Shown here: positions 56,557 to 64,000 of the stretch, one piece after another | Position numbering within the stretch: the stretch's first letter is position 1 | Layout of the letters: the number at the start of each line of letters is the position of its first letter | Source: Cunninghamia lanceolata | Lineage: Eukaryota; Streptophyta; Pinopsida; Cupressales; Cupressaceae | Assembly: GCA_027924645.1 (NCBI GenBank) | Contig: BSBN01000888.1 | Location: forward strand, 19,479,001-19,543,000 | Direction: 5' to 3' | Length of the DNA: 64,000 bases | Notes under the pieces: generated by a model | Told to the model about the DNA's origin: nothing | Seen by the model: only the letters and a program-made list of their open reading frames with translations | Database searches by the model: none | Position numbers and translations under genes: made by a program

Positions 56557-57523
56557 TGATGTAGGAGCATCCAAGGTGTATGGGAAATCCCGTGTCACCA
56601 AAAATATATTTTAATTTTGTTGTTTGGTTTTCAATAATGTTGTGGGCTTTGGAAAAATAATTTTAATATTTGTAACAAATGTATTTTCTTGGGATATATT
56701 AATAAATGCAAATTTTGATGTAAAATATCCCAAAAATTTGTAAACTCCTCCACTAGTGGGGAGAATCTTTCCTAGGTATCCATTAATCCGTATTTTACTG
56801 GGGCCGATTTAGTTGAAGATTCCTTTAGAAGTGGGTTAACAACTCCTATTTTTATTTCCAAAATTGTAACCTCCAAGACGGGTGTGGATTTCCAAGAGGT
56901 GGTTCTAGTTGATGGTTTTAGTGAAACCACGAAAAATTTTAATGAAACCATGTGGGCCACAAGCTTTGCATGTTGTTGCATGTTTGGTCCATAATTATGA
57001 GACCCAATCTTGGTAAAATAGGCATAACTTTCTAATTTTTAATCAAAATTGAGAAATTCAAAATATTATGGAAAGATGAGAAAGAGGTGCACAAACCCAA
57101 AAATGATTTTAGAAAATCCTTAAATTTGACAGAGAAATGATAGGTTGGAATTGACAAGTTTTCTAGTGGATTAGTGGAGGTTATTTTGAGAAACCAATAG
57201 TGGTTTCTTCTTAGACAATTTCTACATATTGATGCTTGCTCAGTTGGTGAAGGGGAGGTGCTTGGGATGAAGATATTTACATAGCTAGATGCTACCAGTG
57301 TGAGTCTAGATTGATGAAGACATAAAAATTTGTTGCAAGTGTGGATTGTGATCTTCTCAGAATCTCATAGCTTCATGATTTTCTAATAATTTTCAAATTC
57401 AATAAAAGTGTTGGTGCAAATTTCTCTTCTCATATTTGTTGTTCTATTTGATTTTTTAGCCTTCTTTTGGATGCTTGTGAAGTGTTTTGTTGCATATTTC
57501 TAAGGGAGAGGATCCCTTTTGCA
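56557..57523 (+). repeat. Element E 3' LTR
   Basis: Direct repeat of 53113-54081: TGATGTAGGAGC to CTTTTGCA. A short purine-rich run (catgggtg) precedes it. Confidence 0.88.
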
Positions 57524-58830
57524 TCACCATTGAGACCCATGATGTATCCAACTTTGTGACCCCCTTGAGGTATACCTTCATGAAGTCCCATGAACTTAGC
57601 AATATATTCGTCACTCTCAAATAAATCAAAGCTAGGTAGTGTCTATTGATCCTAGTCTATGAGTTTAGAATGGACTAAAGGAAAGCCATCATCAATGTTT
57701 ATGTAGCTTATGGTTATAGGAGTTAGGGTGTAAATGGAAGTATTTTTAAGATCCTAGAAGATGCTTGTCCAAGCCTCATTTTCAAGTAGGTGAGGATGGG
57801 AAGATATGGGCTCAGGTCCGGGCGGGTCCCTTGACGTCTTGATGTCCTTGGAAGAACTTGCATACCTACTCAAAAGTAACTTAGTACTATGAGTACTTTC
57901 TTTTCATGATGTAAACCCTAGCCTCTTGTTGTGAGTTCACATGGATGGTTGAATGCATTTTGTTCTCCCATTTTTGTTAGACCCTAGTCCACTATGCCCA
58001 TTGTATCCTTGATATTTTACAAACTTGTAGCCTTTTCCATATCATTCCACCAATAGTTGTACATGCTTGAGTCCCTCTTATTCCTCCTTGTAGAGCCACT
58101 TAGAGACATCATCGTCCACATCCTCCTTGCTAAGTTCTCCCCATTTTTTGAAAATGGTGGGGGTGGCAGAAGTAGTTTCCTTAGGTTTGATTGTGTTAGG
58201 TTTGCCATGAGACCTAGATGATGTTAGGAGCTTGCTAAAGCAGTATGAGCCTTCTATCTTATATTCCCCACATCCTTTATCTTGGATCTAAACTTTAGGT
58301 TTAAGTGGTAGAATGAAGGTGGTGGTGGATTTTGATAATGTGGATGGATTGACATAATGTGATGAGTTGGAAGGTGAAATTCCCCTATTTACAGGTACTT
58401 GATGTTGTGGAACTTCTCTTAGGTGGCTACAATATTGGAATGCATTAGGATCACCAAGTATAGTGATTTCTATGCCATTGTAAGGGAATTTAATTAATTG
58501 GTCATAAGTGGATGGGATAGCCTCTAGGGCATGGATCCATGGTTGGCTAAGGATGAGATTGTAGGAAAGTTAAACATTGAATATGTGAAAATGCAGCATT
58601 GACAGTGGTAGGCCCAACCCTTACAAGGAGTGAGATCACTCCCTTGGAGGAATGTTTACCATCGTCGTAAACTTTGATGACAATTCTTTTGGTGGGGTTC
58701 GCACATGTTTCTGACTATCCCAATATCATCACTAACTTTTAAGGACATATATTTAATGTGAGGATACATTGGTTGTAATGAAGGTGACATGGTTGGAGGT
58801 AGCAAAATGTCCTATCATGGCCTAAAATTG
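57524..58830 (-). pseudogene. pol: G2 protease (active site deleted) and G-patch linker
   Basis: Right to left: after gag, the stretch that should hold the catalytic D-S/G-G motif is missing; text jumps to a KVYDDG-like flap (about 58670). SYNLILSQPWIHALEAIPSTY (about 58560-58500) and GNPNAFQYCSHL-like residues follow. The linker has YQGYNGHSGLGSNKNG (about 57990), a G-patch-like run, and ends with GYIMGLNG at element E. Several stops interrupt. Confidence 0.65.
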
Positions 58831-61476
58831 ATTGATAGTTACATCTATGGGGACAAAAGATTCCAATAAGGCCTTGTCTAGAATGGCCTTATGCTCCAGG
58901 GATAGGCAAAGCAATTCAAAAATGGATATTTGCGTCAGAGCCTTTTTCAAGTGGTCCAAGATATTATATTGGGTCTTTGGTTGTGAACTAGGTGGATTGG
59001 ATGAATTAGATGGAGTGCCCTGTAGTGTTACCTTGGCCCTAAGAGTGGTGACGACACACTCAAGATGGGACTTGATGGCTATCATGGAGATAATATCATC
59101 AAATGTGCAAATATTGTTAACAGTGTATTCATAAGTGATGTTGCTATAATTGAGATGGTCATTTGGCTTAGTTCTTGAGCTGGAGGCTTTTCCAGATCGA
59201 TGATTTTGTAAAGAGTCTTGAAAGATAGTGTGATTTGTATTTGAGGAACCTTTTGGATTATCTATAATGACATCCCCTTAGTCGATAAAATCTTCTATGA
59301 TGTTCTTCATCTTGTAACAGTTGGATGTTTTGTGCCCCTTTATTCTATGATATTCACAAAAGTCATTGTCATTCCATGAGGGAGGCTTAAAAGCTAGGTC
59401 ATATGGTTTGACCTCTAGTAGTTGGATGAGGTTGGACTATAACAACTTCTTTAAGATTGTTTCAATTGGCTTCGTTAGGGGTGTAAAGTTTCATCGAGGG
59501 GTATTATTCATTCAAGGTAGTCTCCTCTGATTGTTTTGAATTGCATTAGCCATTTGTTGTTGTAGTTGTGGTTGTTGTTGAGTGGATGGCTGATTTTTTT
59601 GTACCAGTGGTGCTTTGAGTGTAAGATCAAGGCTAGCCCTATTGATTGCCTTTGTTTCTAGTACCCCATCATTGGTGACATTTTTTTTTTGAGACCAAAA
59701 CTTGTTTTGTCCATAGGGCAGGTTTTGAGTGTTTTGGTTCTTATTGAAGATCTTGATTGCACCCTTAGCTATGAGGGCTTTCTCAGTGGTTGTTCGCTTT
59801 TCAACAACTTCTCCAAAGGAGGTACAATAATGGATTTGTAGTTGGTGCATGATCTCTTTGTTAACATTCTCCATGAAAATTGGTACCAATTGATTCTCAG
59901 GGATATGACATGGACATTTACTAGCTAGGCTTATCCACCTTTGGAAGAAGGAGATGAATGTTTCCCCATCTTCTTGTCTTGTATGGTATAAGGTGGTGAC
60001 ATTCACATCTATCTCAATGTTCTAAGAGAAATGAGATATGAATTTGTTTGTGAGTCTAGTCCATGTCCTTATTCCCATGGGAAGGTGTGTGAACCACTCA
60101 AGTGCTTGACATAAGAGGCTCCTAGGGAACAATCTAATCAAATATGTGTGCTTAAATGCAATCTTAAGACACACTATATCAAATTCTCGCACATGCTCTA
60201 TGAGACTCCCTTTTCCACTATACTTGTTGAAGTTTGACACATTGTAGTTTGGAGGAAAAGGTGGCGTGTAAATGCTTTTGTTGAATGGATAAGGACATAA
60301 ATCTTCCATGGAATATGCCTTCTTTGTGGTATAGACTTGCATGTTTGAGAAGTGTTGTTCCAGCATTTGCATCTTGTGTGCCAAGGCTTCAAAAGAGGTC
60401 AATGATGTATCCAAGGTGTTTGTAGGTGTGTTTTGTTATGGATTACCCATGTCTAATGCCAGCATGTTTTGAGATCCCAAATTTCTAACAATTGGGTTGG
60501 TATGAATGTTGAAGGGGATATTTAATGAAGACATGTTTAGCTTTTGTTTTTGGGTATGTACGTGGTATTTGGATTAATGTATTAGAAGTGGAATGAAGAA
60601 CTTGTAGTGTTTTGGTTTTGGAAGTTATTGGGATTTATTTGGAAGAGGATGTTTAGGTCCACTTGTTGTTGTAAGGGATTCAAATGGGGTATTTTGATGT
60701 GATGCACTAGTATTTTGATTGACATTTAGGTGAGACACATGTTGACAACTTTGGGTAATATATGGATGAATCAAGGTGTGATTGGAACCAACATTCATGT
60801 AAGCATTGGGTATGGTATTAGTGTTTTGATAATTTGGTTCTACATATTGATGACTCAAAACATTGCCTTATGTAGCCAGAAAATTCATGTTCACATTTGG
60901 TATGGTGTTATTGTTTTGACCAAGGGGGTCCATGTTTTGATTGCCTAATTTGGTATTTGTTTAAGGCCCAAGGTTCATGTTTGTATTTGATGTGGCATTG
61001 ATCCCTTGTGTTTGTGCCCACGAAGTCACTATGTGTATTCTTCATGTTCTTTTGTTTTGATCCGCATTTGTCATTGAGATGAAGGGATTTGTGAAATTCA
61101 GCATTTGTGACATGGCGTTTGCATTGTTAGTGTCAAATGGGGGAGTCTTATGGGAGATTGTGGAATCTTGTGACATTTCTCCCATAGGCATGGTGGCATG
61201 TTCTTGTATCAGATTCATGTAGCTAGTGGATGGTGTTACTTAACCTTGGCCTTGTGCGATGTTAGGCAATGATCCCATAATTGCATTGGCATCTACCCCT
61301 CTGGGAAATTTAGTGTCAATTTGTAAGAAATGCATGAGGTAGGTTTGAGTATTAGCCACTATCATTTCATATATGATGTGCAACATTCTAGGATCTTGGG
61401 AGGCTTCCTCAATTTATTGTTGGATAATCCCTTGCTTGTTTTCTTGTAAAAGGAGATTCTCAAAGGGATTTGGCAT
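58822..61476 (-). pseudogene. gag: G2 gag
   Basis: One frame from ATG 61476 (MPNPFENLLLQ) to 58822, about 885 codons with roughly a dozen stops and no obvious frameshift. The N-terminal half is Asn/Thr/Met-rich with repeated phrases (NTIPNVNMNF, NTIPNAYMNVG). The core is AYSMEDLCPYPFNKSIYTPP, KYSGKGSLIEHVREF, ALEWFTHLPMGIRTWTRLTN and SFFQRWISLASKCPCHIPE (60414-59512). The knuckle is FCEYHRIKGHKTSNC (about 59365-59320), the C-x2-H...GH...C form usual in Tat gag. A Gln tract (QQQPQLQQQ) lies near 59560. Confidence 0.8.
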
Positions 61477-61484
61477 GTTGGAGT

Positions 61485-62745
61485 TGTTTTATTGGAAAAA
61501 GAGGGGGTTGGTAGTTTGATGTATTAGTTTGAATCCTCCTTTCCACAAAACATTCCAAGGTCTTTTAAACCAAGTGCTTCTCCTATTAAGATGAGAGTCA
61601 GCTATCAAATTTGAGTTGCCACTTTGTTTTCTATTGGGAAATTCAGATGTGATCACACAAGTTTGCCAATTAATGCTTTTATGTCCTTGAAATCCTAATT
61701 TTAGGAAAATAGTAATCAAATCTACAAATTATGACAAATGCTATGGGAAATAAGTAGAGGGCAGAGAACCTTAACTCACAGTTTTTTGTAGATGGAAAAC
61801 ATAAAAAATTTGGACAACGGTGATGGCGCCCTAGTCCAATGTGCCACTTTTTCTGCATAGTCTCGATCTCCTTCAGACATTGATCCCTGCTATAGTTTCT
61901 ATTTTATGCAATCTAAATTTTGAGGACAAGGTTGAGAGTGCCCTTGTCACAAAATGTTGAACAGTGTCCTCTTTACTTTTGATCCAGAATCTTCAATGTC
62001 TTCCCTTCTTCTCAGCAACTCCACTTTCTCCAGATCTAACACCTGTAACCTACAATCACAAGGAGTGTGGGAGGGGGTTGTGGTGTTTAGAGACCTGCCT
62101 GAATCAAGCCCCAGAGAGACATTCAAGTCTTCCATATACCATTGTCAAAGAGAGTGCGTGCCCTTGGGAGGTAGAGGAGAAAACTGAATGATAATGATTG
62201 ATAAAGCACAATAAATGATACCTTGGTGATAAAGTTCTCATGGAAGGAATAAGTTCTTCAATTCCATGAGGAGAAGATGTAATCCAACCTATGAACAATC
62301 ACAATAACAATGCTATGCTTTGCAGCACAATGATAATCACAAGTATGCCAAAAGCTCATGAAAACAAAATTGCCATCTAGTTTCTAAATGATAACCTAAA
62401 CATGCTTATATATGAAACTACTAAGATTCCCACCAAGAATTTCAGGTTTGAAACTTATGATGTCAGCCTAGAGACCAAATAATGATCACAAAACTGACAT
62501 TTCAAAATAGGGCAAACCCAAAATAGGGCTGAACTAGGGTGCTAGCGCCCTTGTCCACCCACTGTCTTTTCTCATTTCAATGAAGTACATCCCCCTAGGT
62601 CCAAATTGCCACAAGACCCATGGGTTTTCTCACAGGAGTCTGATTTAACATGCAAAATGCTCTAAATGCAAATCTAAAGACCTGGGAGCTAAACCTTTAG
62701 GAAAAGGCCCCCAAGGGTGCATTTTTTTATATAACATTTAGCCCC
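61485..62745 (-). repeat. Second I-family copy: 3' LTR
   Basis: Diverged match to both element I LTRs. Shared stretches include CACCTGTAACCTACAATCACAA, AGAGACCTGCCT and CATACCATTGTCA-AGAG, in the same order and direction. A minus-strand purine tract (AAAGTGGGGG) lies outside its right end at about 62750, so it is a 3' LTR. Its left end is 8 bases from the G2 gag ATG, so it inserted in G2. Confidence 0.7.
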
Positions 62746-63009
62746 CACTTTAATGTATGCATGCAATACAAGGCCAATACATGTGTTAAAGTAGGTCAAC
62801 AAACACAACAAACATGCCAAGCACAAGGAAGACATGCAAAACACATTGAAGATAAAGCAGGCATGAAAAACATGGAGAAGACAGTTACAGGCATGCAAAA
62901 CATGGAGAAGAGAACATTGAAGACATGCAGAGCATAGAGAATACAATGAATATAGTAATTATTTTCTTTTTGATTTTTCTATATGAAATACATAATGCAA
63001 GTACAAGGA

Positions 63010-63215
63010 AAGTACACAAACAAATCCCAAAAGAGTGTAGAGGAGCTCATCACCACCAATCTTGCACCTTTTGAGAACAGACATGCTAGACAAAATCCCA
63101 AGGTATAGAGAAGTTGTTCACCACTGGTCTTGCACCTTGAGAACAAACAAGCCAAACAAACTCCAAAGTGTAGAGAAGCTCATCGCCACTGGTCTTGCAC
63201 TTTGAGAACAAGCAC
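63010..63215. repeat. Three-copy tandem repeat of about 65-70 bases
   Basis: Units contain tccnaa-gtntagagaagctcatc, nccactggtcttgcac and tttgagaacaag, beginning near 63022, 63092 and 63160. Confidence 0.75.
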
Positions 63216-63606
63216 TCCAAACACACACACACTGAAGACATGGAGAAAACATTATAGATAAGTGATGAAGTGTTCCATTGCTAGGCTCATCACCATCTCA
63301 TGCACATTATAGTTACACAGTGATGATTGGGCTTCGCCACAACAATCACCAAAAACACACTTAAAGGCTGCGTTAGTCATAGAACCACTCCCTACCTCAT
63401 GATGAGAACTTTTGAAAATGACAAGATGATGCAATCAACTTCAAGATATACACCATCCCCACTTCACGATGAGTTCTTAAGAAAAGGGATACGCTTGATA
63501 TCCCACCTCCATAGAGGGCTTAGATGATTGATTGGATTGATTTCAGATTATTCAAACACAATTTGCTATGATCTAAAGCAGACAACTTACCTTATATATG
63601 CCCCCA

Positions 63607-63651
63607 CCTTAAGGTGGTTGATATCGCGTACCGATATCAAGCACATTAAGG
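63607..63651. repeat. Conserved 19-bp inverted repeat, second copy
   Basis: Arms 63607-63625 and 63633-63651 pair at 17 of 19 positions around loop GCGTACC. Same family structure as 16293-16337. Confidence 0.75.
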
Positions 63652-64000
63652 TAGGGAGAAAACACACAAGGGAACACGAGCTATTGCAAGGCCCATGCCC
63701 CCCAGAGGTGACATGTACCTTACAATTGCCAGATGCTCCCACAAACACATCCCTGCAGGAAAAGTGTTAGCGCCCAAATAATCATGATAAACAACAATGC
63801 ATATGATCAACTGCATGAAAAAGCCAAGCAAAGTGATATTCATGATGAACAAAGTGCATAGAGCAACAGTATTGCTAAAATGTTTGTTTGGCAAGATAAG
63901 ATAACATTGACATTAGCATTTCCACTAGCCAAGTGTCAGATAATTTGTTACAACCCTGTTGTCATATAGGAATTAAGTCCATTTTTTTATTGCTCTCGAA

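Larger units (their letters stand above)
53113..57523 (+). mobile_element. E: non-autonomous gypsy-type element (gag-protease only)
   Basis: LTRs 53113-54081 and 56557-57523 flank a 2.5 kb interior with a tRNA-iMet type primer site, gag, a protease-like segment and an acidic tail, but no RT, RNase H or integrase. Near-identical 5-mers flank it. Without E, the minus-strand G2 linker joins VGYIMGLNG to ITSKN in frame. LTRs differ by about 6-7% by eye. Confidence 0.85.
33749..61484 (-). mobile_element. G2: Tat-like Ty3/gypsy element, split by CB(+D) and E
   Basis: Minus-strand order, right to left: gag (61476-58822), damaged protease and G-patch linker (58830-57524), element E, linker and RT (53112-51600), RNase H-like domain (51556-51080), copia CB, integrase (34765-33749). 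G2 is related to G1 (gag cores about half identical by eye) but distinct. RT, then an additional RNase H, then integrase, is the standard Tat arrangement. The 5' LTR is not seen: the right side is cut by an I-family LTR eight bases from the gag ATG. Confidence 0.75.
62746..64000 (-). other. Second I-family copy: 3' non-coding interior, cut by window end
   Basis: Collinear with 15427-16780 of element I, including AACAAACACAACAAACATGCC, the TGATGATTGGGCT block and the conserved hairpin at 63607-63651. It contains its own tandem repeats (63010-63215). The small open frames here are not conserved between copies and are not supported as genes. Confidence 0.65.

Noticed and set aside
1..64000. Integrated pararetrovirus or other viral origin
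   Set aside because: No movement protein or coat-protein zinc finger was found; every RT block is linked to integrase, LTRs or both in copia or gypsy order.
1..64000. Host genes, tRNA or rRNA
   Set aside because: I looked for intact long frames, plausible spliced exons of known families and cloverleaf-like boxes, and found none that I could support; every substantial frame belongs to a mobile element.

Overview
The window is plant nuclear DNA made almost entirely of decayed, nested LTR retrotransposons. I found no host protein gene, tRNA, rRNA, CRISPR array or bacterial-style operon. The mix of Ty3/gypsy (Tat-like) and Ty1/copia elements, tRNA-iMet primer sites, 1-3 kb LTRs and insertions up to three levels deep points to a seed plant with a very large genome. 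A gymnosperm is my best guess, but nothing here fixes the species.

Layout. (1) 1-~11800, plus strand: element T1, a Tat-like gypsy element cut off by the window start, in the order gag - protease - extra RNase H - RT - decayed RNase H - integrase, then an unusual sense ORF (6420-9887) and the 3' LTR. (2) ~11800-26658, minus strand: Tat-like element G1 (gag, protease, G-patch linker, RT, start of RNase H). It is split by element I (14161-21863, minus strand), a non-autonomous Tat-related element flanked by GAATG duplications. (3) 26659-33748: one LTR that has the primer site of G1 on its left and the integrase of element G2 on its right. It is split by a complete copia element, CA (27170-33152, plus strand, GAGAT duplication). 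(4) 33749-61484, minus strand: Tat-like element G2. It is interrupted by copia element CB (34766-50693), which itself holds element D (38490-46961: 2.8-2.9 kb LTRs around a 614-codon frame of unknown function). G2 is also interrupted by element E (53113-57523, plus strand), a non-autonomous gypsy element with only gag, protease and an acidic tail. (5) 61485-64000: the 3' LTR and 3' internal region of a second, diverged copy of the I family, continuing past the window.

How the parts relate. Removing I, D or E together with one copy of its target duplication rejoins a coding frame of the element underneath, which is the strongest evidence for the nesting. All coding regions are pseudogenes, broken mostly by single-base stops (often TAG) and some frameshifts. 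Three RTs have lost the second Asp of the active site to Asn. The least explained parts are the D reading frame, the 3' ORF of T1, and the I family, which pairs a protein of unknown N-terminus with a protease/G-patch region but has no RT or integrase.
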